From Candidatus Dormiibacterota bacterium (GTDB taxonomy: Bacteria; Chloroflexota; Dormibacteria; UBA8260; Bog-877): DNA of 10,697 bases. The stretch is from positions 1 through 10,697 of the forward strand of contig PLTL01000002.1 in the NCBI GenBank assembly GCA_003164475.1. The letters run 5' to 3'. Positions 1-6,651 of the stretch are shown in pieces; within the stretch, counting starts at the first letter, position 1, and each line of letters begins with the position of its first letter. The notes under the pieces are model-generated. The model did not search any database. It had not been told where the DNA came from and saw nothing but the letters and a program-made list of their open reading frames with translations. A program made the translations under genes and the position numbers.

Positions 1-482
1 TGCCCGGCTCCCGCTGGTGGAGTCGCGTCAACCACCGGACCGGGACGCCCACCAACGCGGTCTGGCTGGCGGCGGTCGGAGCCTTCCTCCTCGGCGTCCC
101 CTACCTCTGGAACGCGACCGCCTTCTTCGCCATCACCTCGCTTGCCACCATCGGCCTCTACATCGCCTACGGCCTGCCCATCCTGCTGCGGCGCATCCAT
201 CCCGAGAACTTCGAGCGCGGGCCCTGGTACCTGGGCCGGTGGAGCGCCCCGGTGGGGTGGGTCGCCGTCATTTGGATCGTCTTCATCACCGTGCTCTTCT
301 GCCTACCGGAGTCGACGCCGATCACCTTGGCGACCTTCAACTACGCGCCGATCGCGGTCGGTGCGGTGCTGCTCTTCTCGGGCGGCTGGTGGGTGCTGTC
401 GGCGCGGAAGTGGTTTAAGGGCCCGCACCGGCAGGGTGACGAGACGACGCTGGAGGCGCTCGAGGAAGAGATCGCGGCCTGA
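1..482 (+). CDS. APC-family amino acid permease, C-terminal part (5' end outside the window)
   Basis: Reading from base 3 gives 159 residues to the TGA at 480-482. They contain four strongly hydrophobic segments, near residues 20-37, 42-62, 82-100 and 111-132, separated by short charged loops (for example LLRRIHPENFERGPW). The last segment is followed by the basic stretch ARKWFKGPHR and an acidic tail (EALEEEIAA). The motif PITLATFNYAPIAVG followed by a Trp-rich helix is typical of the C-terminus of GABA/choline-type permeases of the amino acid-polyamine-organocation superfamily, so it is an inner-membrane importer of an amino acid or amine. The substrate cannot be read from this fragment. 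A class III aminotransferase starts 41 nt downstream, which suggests uptake and transamination of the same amine or amino acid. Family assignment is fairly sure; the substrate is inference. Confidence 0.82.
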   Translation, partial: PGSRWWSRVNHRTGTPTNAVWLAAVGAFLLGVPYLWNATAFFAITSLATIGLYIAYGLPILLRRIHPENFERGPWYLGRWSAPVGWVAVIWIVFITVLFCLPESTPITLATFNYAPIAVGAVLLFSGGWWVLSARKWFKGPHRQGDETTLEALEEEIAA

Positions 483-514
483 GAGGAGAGGAAGAGATTG
501 CTGCCTGAGAGGAG
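477..514 (+). repeat. 12-bp direct repeat around the permease stop and the next Shine-Dalgarno
   Basis: GCCTGAGAGGAG occurs at 477-488, including the permease stop codon, and again at 503-514, where its purine run is part of the ribosome-binding site (AGAGGAGG, 508-515) for the aminotransferase at 524. The 26-bp period suggests a small local duplication that may have created or strengthened this ribosome-binding site. Confidence 0.5.
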
Positions 515-523
515 GCGACCAAG

Positions 524-1918
524 ATGACGACGTCGCAGGTGCTGGGACCGATCGCGCACACCAGGGCAGAGCTGGTGGCGCTGGACCACGCCCATCTGCT
601 GCATCCGCAGCATCACCCCGCAGACCACCTCAACCCCCAGATCTGGGTCTCCGGCAAGGGGGCCACGATCACCGACATCGAGGGGCGGACCTACATCGAC
701 GGCCTGAGCGGCATGTGGAATGTCAACCTCGGCCACGGCCGGCGTGAGCTGGTCGAGGCAGCCACGGCGCAACTCTCGACGCTCGCCTTCGCCACCGGCT
801 ACGCGGGTTCCTCCACGGTGCCCGCGATCGAGCTGGCCGAACGACTCCGTGAGGTTGTGTATCCGTCCATCGAGGCCTTCTACTTCACCAGCGGGGGTGG
901 TGACGCCACCGACACCTCGATCAGGACCGCCCGCTACTTCTTCCGGGCGACCGGGCGTCCGGAGAAGACCAAGGTGATCGCGCTCAGGCTGTCGTACCAC
1001 GGCTCCACCGTCGCCGCCTCCAGCGCCACCGGGGTGGACGAGTTCTCGTCGGTGTTCGGCCCCCGGCTTCCCGGCTTTGTCCACATCCCGTCTCCGTATC
1101 CGTACCGGTTCGAGGGGCCGGCCGGCGTCCCCGCGGGCGAGGCAGCCGCGAACCTGCTCGAGCAGGCCATCCTCGAAGAGGGCGCGCAGACCGTGGCCGC
1201 CTTCATCGCCGAGCCGGTGCAGGGAGGAGGCGGAGGGGTGATCGTCCCGCCCGAGGGGTACTTCCAGCGGATCCGGGAGATCTGCGACCGCCACGACGTG
1301 CTCTTCATCAGCGACGACGTGATCACCGGCTTCGGGCGCACCGGGCGCTGGTTCGGGTTGGAGCACTGGGGAGTGGAACCTGACATCGTCCAGTTCGCCA
1401 AGGGGGTCACCAGCGGCTACATCCCCCTCGGCGGCGTCGGTGTCTCCGCCCGAATCAAGTCGGTTCTCGACGCCGCGCCGTCGGCGCGCCGCTGGTGGCA
1501 CGGCTACACCTACTCCGGCCACCCGGTCGCCTGCGCCGTCGCCCTCGCCAACATCCGGGTCATCCAGGAGGAGGAGCTGGTGAGCCGCGTCGAGATCCTG
1601 GGACGGCGCCTCCGCGCCGGCCTGACCGCCGGCGTCGGCGAGCACCCCAACGTCGGCGAGGTGAGGGGGATCGGGCTCCTGGCCGGCATCGAGCTGGTCG
1701 CCGATCGAGAGACCAAGGAGGGGTTCCCCGCGGACGCCCAGGTGCCCCGGAGGCTGCGCGCGGCGCTGCGGGAGCGCGGCCTGGTCACCCGCGTGCTCGA
1801 CAACGCCATCTGCCTGGCGCCGCCCTTCGTCACCACCGAGGACCAGGTGGACCGGATCGTCGAGATCGTCACCGAGGCGGCGAGGGCAGTCTTCGACCGG
1901 CCGGCGACGCCCGCTTAG
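524..1918 (+). CDS. Class III (omega-type) PLP-dependent aminotransferase
   Basis: This 464-residue protein has the usual length and motif order of class III aminotransferases (fold type I, cytosolic). It shows an N-terminal segment around WVSGKGATITDIEGRTYIDG (41-60), a PLP-phosphate loop (FTSGGGDATD, 121-130), SYHGST (157-162), AEPVQGGGG (229-237), the cofactor aspartate in ISDDVITGFGRTG (262-274, D264) and the Schiff-base lysine in QFAKGVTSGY (K293). The family moves the amino group of an amine, omega-amino acid or beta-amino acid to pyruvate or 2-oxoglutarate; the substrate is not evident here. The ATG at 524 follows AGAGGAGG with 8 nt spacing. It lies between an amino acid permease and a CMD-family protein, which suggests amine or amino acid catabolism. 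The phosphate-loop sequence GGGDATD, instead of the common GSEAN/GSEAV, and DD instead of DE in the aspartate motif are unusual but do not remove essential residues. Confidence 0.9.
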   Translation: MTTSQVLGPIAHTRAELVALDHAHLLHPQHHPADHLNPQIWVSGKGATITDIEGRTYIDGLSGMWNVNLGHGRRELVEAATAQLSTLAFATGYAGSSTVPAIELAERLREVVYPSIEAFYFTSGGGDATDTSIRTARYFFRATGRPEKTKVIALRLSYHGSTVAASSATGVDEFSSVFGPRLPGFVHIPSPYPYRFEGPAGVPAGEAAANLLEQAILEEGAQTVAAFIAEPVQGGGGGVIVPPEGYFQRIREICDRHDVLFISDDVITGFGRTGRWFGLEHWGVEPDIVQFAKGVTSGYIPLGGVGVSARIKSVLDAAPSARRWWHGYTYSGHPVACAVALANIRVIQEEELVSRVEILGRRLRAGLTAGVGEHPNVGEVRGIGLLAGIELVADRETKEGFPADAQVPRRLRAALRERGLVTRVLDNAICLAPPFVTTEDQVDRIVEIVTEAARAVFDRPATPA

Positions 1919-1946
1919 CAGCACCCACATCGGAAGGAGACGCAGC

Positions 1947-2492
1947 ATGGGACGCATACCGCAGGTGGAGTACGACACCGCTCCCGAGGAGATCAGGGCG
2001 GCCTGGGACGAGGTGGCCAAGCACCATTCGATCTCCAACATGAAGGCCGCCGCGCTGCACTCTCCGGCCGCCACCCACGCCATCCTGGAGTGGTACGCGC
2101 TGTTCGATGCGGTGAAACCCTACCTGGGCGAGCGCCTCGCCATCGTCTACTGTCACGCGATCTCCCGGGAGAACGCCTGCAAGCTGTGCTGGACCTTCAT
2201 GCGCAAGGACATCATCAACGGCGGCGAGGACCCGGAGGCGCTCCACCTGGATGAGCGCGAGGCGGACGTGGCGGAGCTGGGACGGCAGCTGGCCGCCGAT
2301 CCCAACCGGATCGGCGACGAGCTCTTCGGCAGGCTCCGGCGGCGCTTCACCGACCGGCAGCTCGTGGAGATCGTGACCTTCGGCGCCCTGATGGTGGTCA
2401 ACAACATCTTCAACTCGGCGCTCCAGGTCGAGCTGGACGGAGAGCTCGACGGCTACGAGCTGAGCCCCGAGCAGGTCGCGGCGCTTTCGTGA
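1947..2492 (+). CDS. Carboxymuconolactone decarboxylase/AhpD-like family protein
   Basis: The 181 residues form a mostly helical protein with the CMD/AhpD signature: ERLAIVYCHAISRENACKLCWTF (62-84) containing a CxxC pair (C78, C81), and a second conserved helix FTDRQLVEIVTFGALMVVNN in the C-terminal half. AhpD-type members use CxxC as a redox-active disulfide in a proton-relay site, whereas gamma-carboxymuconolactone decarboxylases lack it. Here the histidine that follows CxxC in AhpD (CxxCxxxH) is a methionine (M85), so classical AhpD chemistry is uncertain. The ATG at 1947 has a strong ribosome-binding site (GGAAGGAG, 1932-1939). The stop codon overlaps the GTG of the following sulfhydrylase gene by 4 bp, so the two are probably translationally coupled, and a thiol or peroxide role near sulfur metabolism is possible but unproven. 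Confidence 0.8.
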   Translation: MGRIPQVEYDTAPEEIRAAWDEVAKHHSISNMKAAALHSPAATHAILEWYALFDAVKPYLGERLAIVYCHAISRENACKLCWTFMRKDIINGGEDPEALHLDEREADVAELGRQLAADPNRIGDELFGRLRRRFTDRQLVEIVTFGALMVVNNIFNSALQVELDGELDGYELSPEQVAALS

Positions 2493-3793
2493 CCGAGAGG
2501 GCGCTCGGCTTCGACACTCTCCAGCTGCACGCCGGCCACACGCCGGACAAGGCAGTCCGGGCCCGAGCGGTGCCGATCTACCAGACCACCTCGTTCGTCT
2601 TCGAGAGTTTCGAGCAGGCCAGGGCGATCAGCGCCGTCGAGGAGATGGGCTTCGACTACACGCGGATCACCAACCCGACTTGTGAGGTCTTGGAGAACCG
2701 GATCGCCGCGTTGGAGGGGGGCAGCGGAGCTCTCGCGGTGGCCTCGGGCTCGGCGGCGACCGCCTACTCGATCCTCAACATCACCCATGCCGGCGACGAG
2801 GTCGTCGCCGCGCGCACGCTGTACGGGGGCACCTTCAACCTCTTTCAGAACACCCTGCCCAAGCACGGCGTCAAGACCCACCTGGTCGACGGCTCCGACC
2901 TCGACGCGTTCCGCCGGGCCATCAACGACCGCACCCGGGCCATCTTCGTGGAGACGATCGGCAACCCGGACATCAACCTCCTCGACTTCGACGCCATCGC
3001 CGAGGTGGCCGCCGGCGCCGGGCTGCCGTTGATCGTCGACAACACCTTCGCCACCCCCTACCTCTTCCGCCCGTTCGAGCACGGTGCCAACGTGGTCGTC
3101 CACTCCGCGACCAAGTTCATCGGGGGTCACGGGACCAGCATCGGGGGCCTGATCGTGGACGGTGGCAACTTCAACTGGGCCAACGGCAAGTTCCCCGACT
3201 TCACCACCCCCGACCCTTCCTACGGCGGCTTCGTCCATTGGGACAAGTGGCGGGACGTGCCCGAGGCGGGGAACATCGCCTACATCATCAAGGTCAGGCT
3301 CCACTACCTCCGCGACCTGGGGGCGGCGATGAGCCCCTTCAACGCATTCCTCTTCATCCAGGGGTTGGAGACGCTCTCTCTGCGGATGCGGCGTCAGGTG
3401 GCAAGCGCGCAGCGGATAGCCGAGCACCTGGAGGCGCACCCGGGGGTGGACTGGGTCAGCTACCCCGGCCTGGAGAGCAGCCCGCACCACGCACTGGCGC
3501 AGAGGTACCTGCCCCGAGGGGCGGGCGCGATCCTCACCTTCGGCATCAGGGGCGGGCTGGAGCGGGCGCGGCGGTTCATCGAAGCTCTGACCATCTTCTC
3601 CTTCCTGGCCAACGTGGGTGACTCCAAGTCGCTGGTGGTGCATCCGGCCACCGTCACCCACGCCCAGCTGACTGAGCCCGAGCTGCTCCTGGCGGGGGTG
3701 AAGCCGGAGCAGATCCGGCTTTCGATCGGTACCGAGGACCTCGACGACCTGCTCTGGGACCTGGACCAGGCACTGGAGAAGGCCGGGCTCTGA
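2489..3793 (+). CDS. metY: O-acetylhomoserine sulfhydrylase-like enzyme (MetY copy 1)
   Basis: The 434-residue protein belongs to the Cys/Met metabolism PLP-dependent family (fold type I). It shows YTRITNPT (58-65, the Tyr and Arg that contact PLP phosphate in the neighbouring subunit), SGSAAT (86-91), the stacking tyrosine LYGGT (Y112), VDNTFATPY (183-191, D184) and the Schiff-base lysine in [18 protein letters not shown] (K209). The roughly 45-residue insertion after that lysine (DGGNFNW through RLHYLRDLGAAMSP) separates MetY from MetB/MetZ. The expected reaction is O-acetyl-homoserine plus sulfide (or methanethiol) to homocysteine (or methionine) plus acetate. Near the C-terminus it has HPATVTHAQL where copy 2 and typical MetY have [10 protein letters not shown], so the acceptor or donor may differ. 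Its GTG start overlaps the CMD gene stop (GTGA), with only a weak upstream Shine-Dalgarno, so it is probably made by coupled translation. A paralogue lies at 7895-9247. Confidence 0.87.
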   Translation: MTERALGFDTLQLHAGHTPDKAVRARAVPIYQTTSFVFESFEQARAISAVEEMGFDYTRITNPTCEVLENRIAALEGGSGALAVASGSAATAYSILNITHAGDEVVAARTLYGGTFNLFQNTLPKHGVKTHLVDGSDLDAFRRAINDRTRAIFVETIGNPDINLLDFDAIAEVAAGAGLPLIVDNTFATPYLFRPFEHGANVVVHSATKFIGGHGTSIGGLIVDGGNFNWANGKFPDFTTPDPSYGGFVHWDKWRDVPEAGNIAYIIKVRLHYLRDLGAAMSPFNAFLFIQGLETLSLRMRRQVASAQRIAEHLEAHPGVDWVSYPGLESSPHHALAQRYLPRGAGAILTFGIRGGLERARRFIEALTIFSFLANVGDSKSLVVHPATVTHAQLTEPELLLAGVKPEQIRLSIGTEDLDDLLWDLDQALEKAGL

Positions 3794-3818
3794 CGTTCCT
3801 GCCGGTCAGGCCAGCCCG
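3784..3818. terminator. Stem-loop spanning both convergent stop codons
   Basis: CGGGCT (3784-3789) and CTGAC (3790-3794) can pair with AGCCCG (3813-3818) and GTCAG (3805-3809), giving an 11-bp stem with a 3-nt bulge (3810-3812) and a 10-nt loop. The TGA of the + strand metY (3791-3793) and the TGA of the - strand metB (3806-3808) sit opposite each other in the stem. There is no T-run on either side, so it could be a bidirectional, U-less terminator or an mRNA 3'-end stabiliser. The structure is directly visible; the function is inference. Confidence 0.42.
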
Positions 3819-4969
3819 TCGAGGGCCTGGGTCAGGTCCCAGAGCAGGTCGTCGAGTGTCTCCAGCCCAACGCTCAGGCGGACCAGGTCGGACGGGACCT
3901 CATTGGTCGATCCGGCCACGCTTGCGTGGGTCATCCGGGCCGGGTGCTCGATCAGGCTCTCGACGGCGCCGAGCGACTCGGCGAGGGTGAAGAGCCGCGT
4001 CCTCCGGCACACCTCCAGGGCGGCGGCCTCCCCGCCTCTCAGGGTGAAGCTCACGATCCCTCCGTACCCCCGCATCTGACGCTGGGCCACCTCGTGACCG
4101 GAGTGCCCGGGCAGCGAGGGGTGCAGCACGGTGCGCACCGCTTGGTGGGCGCGCAGCAGGTCCACGACCGCCAGGGCACTCGTGCAATGGCGCTCCATCC
4201 GGAGCGCCAGCGTCTTGAGACCGCGCTGGACCAGGTAGCAATCCAGCGGCCCGGGCACGGCCCCGACGGCGTTCTGCAGAAACGCCAGCCGCGCGGCGAG
4301 GCCGCTGTCGTTGGTCGCGGCAAAGCCGCCCACCACGTCCGAGTGCCCGCCCAGGTACTTGGTCGTCGAATGGACGACGATGTCGGCGCCGAAGCGAAGC
4401 GGCTGCTGCAGCCACGGCGAGGCGAAGGTGTTGTCGACCACGAGCAGGGCACCGGCTCGATGGGTCGCCTCGGCGATCGCCGTGATGTCGATGACGCGGA
4501 GCAGCGGATTGGTCGGTGTCTCGACCCAGACCATCCGCGTGGCCGGTGTCAGCGCCTCCTGGAGGTCGGTGGCGCTCCCGAGGTCGGACGTGTCGACGGC
4601 GAGACCGGCGGGCTGGTGGACCCGGGTGGCCAGTCGATGGGTGCCGCCGTACGCGTCGGTGGGGAGGACGAGGTGGTCACCCGGCCCGAGCAGCCGCAGC
4701 ACGGCGTCCTCGGCCGCCGACCCGCTGGCGAAGGCGAAGCCGTGGGCAGCGCCCTCGAGCAGGGCGAGGTTCGTTTCCAGACTGGCCCGGGTCGGGTTGC
4801 CCGTGCGCGCGTACTCGAAGCCTCGGTGCTCTCCGACCGCGTCCTGCTTGAAGGTGGAGGAGAGGTGGATCGGCGTGGTCACCGCCCCCGTCTGTGGATC
4901 GGGCCCGCCACCCCCGTGGATGGCGCGGGTCTCGAAACCGAGCCGGCCCAGGTCCAGTGCGTCGGTCAC
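3806..4969 (-). CDS. metB: Cystathionine gamma-synthase / gamma-lyase (MetB-type)
   Basis: The 387-residue protein is a compact member of the Cys/Met metabolism PLP family, without the MetY insertion. Visible motifs are FEYARTGNPTR (51-61, Y53 and R55), ASGSAAED (81-88), TDAYGGT (104-110, Y107), VETPTNPLL (149-157), VVDNTFASPW (177-186, D179), the Schiff-base lysine in VVHSTTKYLGGHSDVVGG (K204) and ESLIEHPARMTH near the end. The wording resembles mycobacterial MetB. The enzyme either makes cystathionine from an acylated homoserine and cysteine, or cleaves cystathionine to cysteine, 2-oxobutyrate and ammonia. The cbs gene just upstream (7 nt gap) favours a lyase role in reverse transsulfuration, but sequence does not separate the two activities cleanly. 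The start is GTG at 4969 with a modest GAGG upstream; only nine residues precede the conserved GFETRAIH. It is the last gene of the operon. Confidence 0.87.
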   Translation of the reverse strand: MTDALDLGRLGFETRAIHGGGGPDPQTGAVTTPIHLSSTFKQDAVGEHRGFEYARTGNPTRASLETNLALLEGAAHGFAFASGSAAEDAVLRLLGPGDHLVLPTDAYGGTHRLATRVHQPAGLAVDTSDLGSATDLQEALTPATRMVWVETPTNPLLRVIDITAIAEATHRAGALLVVDNTFASPWLQQPLRFGADIVVHSTTKYLGGHSDVVGGFAATNDSGLAARLAFLQNAVGAVPGPLDCYLVQRGLKTLALRMERHCTSALAVVDLLRAHQAVRTVLHPSLPGHSGHEVAQRQMRGYGGIVSFTLRGGEAAALEVCRRTRLFTLAESLGAVESLIEHPARMTHASVAGSTNEVPSDLVRLSVGLETLDDLLWDLTQALDGLA

Positions 4970-4976
4970 GGGCGCC

Positions 4977-6641
4977 TCAGCGAGGGGGCGCGGCCAGCGC
5001 GGTGAGCACGTCGACGCGGGTCACCACCCCGATGGGATGGCCCCGGTCGAGCACCAGCATCGCCGACCCCAGCCGCAGGCGGCTGACCGCGACGTCCAGA
5101 GGCTCCCCGGCACCGACCGTGGGCAGCGGGTCACCCATCACCTCGCTGACGGGACGGTCGAGGATGGATGCGTCGGCGAAGGCCCGGTCCATGGTCTGCT
5201 GCTCGGTGACCGCACCGACGACCTCCGCCAGGACCACGGGAAGCTCGTGCTTGATGACGGGCACCTGGCTCACCCCGTACTCGCGCATGGCGTCGATGGC
5301 CTGCCGCACCGTCTCGTCGGGATGGACGTGCACGAGCGGCGGCAGGGAGGCGTCGCGCAGCGCCAGGAGGTCGCCGACCGTGATCCCGGCCGCCTTGAGG
5401 AATCCGTGGTCGGCCATCCAGCCGTCGTTGTACAGCTTGGAGAGGTAGCCGCGGCCCGAGTCCGGGATGTGCACGACCACCACCGCCTCGGGCGGGAGGT
5501 CCCGGGCGACCTGGAGTGCCGCGGCGACCGCCGTTCCGCTCGATCCTCCGATCAGCAGACCCTCCTCTCGGCTGACCCGGCGGGCGGTGGCGAAGCTCTC
5601 GGCGTCGGAGATGGCGATCACCCGGTCGACCACCGAGGCGTCGTAGGTGGTGGGCCAGAAGTCCTCGCCGATGCCCTCCACCAGGTAGGGGCGTCCCGAG
5701 CCTCCGGAGTACACCGAGCCCTCGGGGTCGGCTCCGATGACCTGCACCGATGGATTGCGCGCCTTGAGGTGGCGGCCGACGCCGGTGATGGTCCCTCCGG
5801 TGCCGACACCGGCGACGAAGTGGGTGATGCGGCCGCGGGTCTGCTCCCAGATCTCGGCGCCGGTCCGCTCCTGGGCGGCGGGGTTGTCCGGGTTGTGGTA
5901 CTGGTCGGGCTTCCAGGCCGCGGGGATCTCCCGGGCCAACCGGTCGGAGACGGAGTAGTACGAGTCCGGGTGATCGGGAGCCACGCTGGTGGGGCAGACG
6001 ATGACCTCCGCCCCGTAGGCGCGGAGCAGGGCGATCTTGTCGGACGCCACCTTGTCGGGGCAGACGAAGACGCAGCGGTAGCCGCGGTGCGCCGCCACGA
6101 TGGCGAGCCCCACCCCGGTGTTGCCGCTGGTCGGCTCGACGATGGTCCCGCCCGGCTGCAGCCGCCCGTCGCGTTCCGCCGCCTCGATCATGGCGAGGGC
6201 GATCCGGTCCTTGGAGGAGCCTCCCGGGTTGAAGAGCTCGAGCTTGCCGAGCAGGGTGCACTCCAGGTCCTGAGCGGTGTGATCGAGCCGCAGCAGCGGG
6301 GTGTCGCCGATCAGGTCGATGAGGGACTCCGCGGCCGCCATCGGCGGGCCCGGATCGGTGAGCGGCCGCACCTCCACACCGGAGAGCGACCTCCTCGCCG
6401 CGACGGGCAGTGGATCGTCGGTGAGGAGGGTGGTCGGGAGACCGGCCTGGCGCAGTGCCAGGGCGACCGGGAGGGCCTCGTCGAGGACACCGGTGACCGA
6501 GACCCCGCGCGGGATCCTCGGCCGGAGGACCGCGACAAGCGATGACGTCGGCACTTCCGACCGGTGCCGGTGGACGTGCCGGGCCCGGCTCAGCAGCCGT
6601 TCCGGCGGTTGAGCGTCGCCGACGATGACGAGGACGTCCAT
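4977..6641 (-). CDS. cbs: Cystathionine beta-synthase with C-terminal CBS-domain pair and an extra N-terminal domain
   Basis: From the ATG at 6641 the protein has 554 residues. A fold-type II PLP core (about 105-415) carries IGDTPLLRL (111-119), the Schiff-base lysine in GGSSKDR (K144), PTSGNTG (170-176), the phosphate loop GVGTGGT (278-284) and GGSSGT (365-370). A pair of CBS (Bateman) domains follows at about 433-490 and 497-552. It condenses serine (or acetylserine) with homocysteine to cystathionine. Residues 1-100 form an unrecognised alternating strand/helix segment (DVLVIVGD, SSLVAVLRP, TTLLTDD) with no Cys, so it is not the haem-binding region of animal CBS. This start was chosen because GGAGAG lies just before the ATG (3 nt spacing), 10 nt after the metX stop; the core-proximal ATG at 6341 has no Shine-Dalgarno, and codons 1-100 keep G/C third positions. 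Mycobacterial CBS, about 460 residues, lacks such a segment as far as known. Confidence 0.9.
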   Translation of the reverse strand: MDVLVIVGDAQPPERLLSRARHVHRHRSEVPTSSLVAVLRPRIPRGVSVTGVLDEALPVALALRQAGLPTTLLTDDPLPVAARRSLSGVEVRPLTDPGPPMAAAESLIDLIGDTPLLRLDHTAQDLECTLLGKLELFNPGGSSKDRIALAMIEAAERDGRLQPGGTIVEPTSGNTGVGLAIVAAHRGYRCVFVCPDKVASDKIALLRAYGAEVIVCPTSVAPDHPDSYYSVSDRLAREIPAAWKPDQYHNPDNPAAQERTGAEIWEQTRGRITHFVAGVGTGGTITGVGRHLKARNPSVQVIGADPEGSVYSGGSGRPYLVEGIGEDFWPTTYDASVVDRVIAISDAESFATARRVSREEGLLIGGSSGTAVAAALQVARDLPPEAVVVVHIPDSGRGYLSKLYNDGWMADHGFLKAAGITVGDLLALRDASLPPLVHVHPDETVRQAIDAMREYGVSQVPVIKHELPVVLAEVVGAVTEQQTMDRAFADASILDRPVSEVMGDPLPTVGAGEPLDVAVSRLRLGSAMLVLDRGHPIGVVTRVDVLTALAAPPR

Positions 6642-6651
6642 GGCTCTCCGG

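Noticed and set aside
341..2083. 580-codon open frame on the - strand across the aminotransferase
   Set aside because: It is antisense to the permease and aminotransferase, with no recognisable domain.
4311..6545. 744-codon open frame on the + strand across metB and cbs
   Set aside because: It is antisense to two clear enzyme genes, is rich in low-complexity Arg/Gly/Asp, and shows no family motif. It is a by-product of high-GC codon use.
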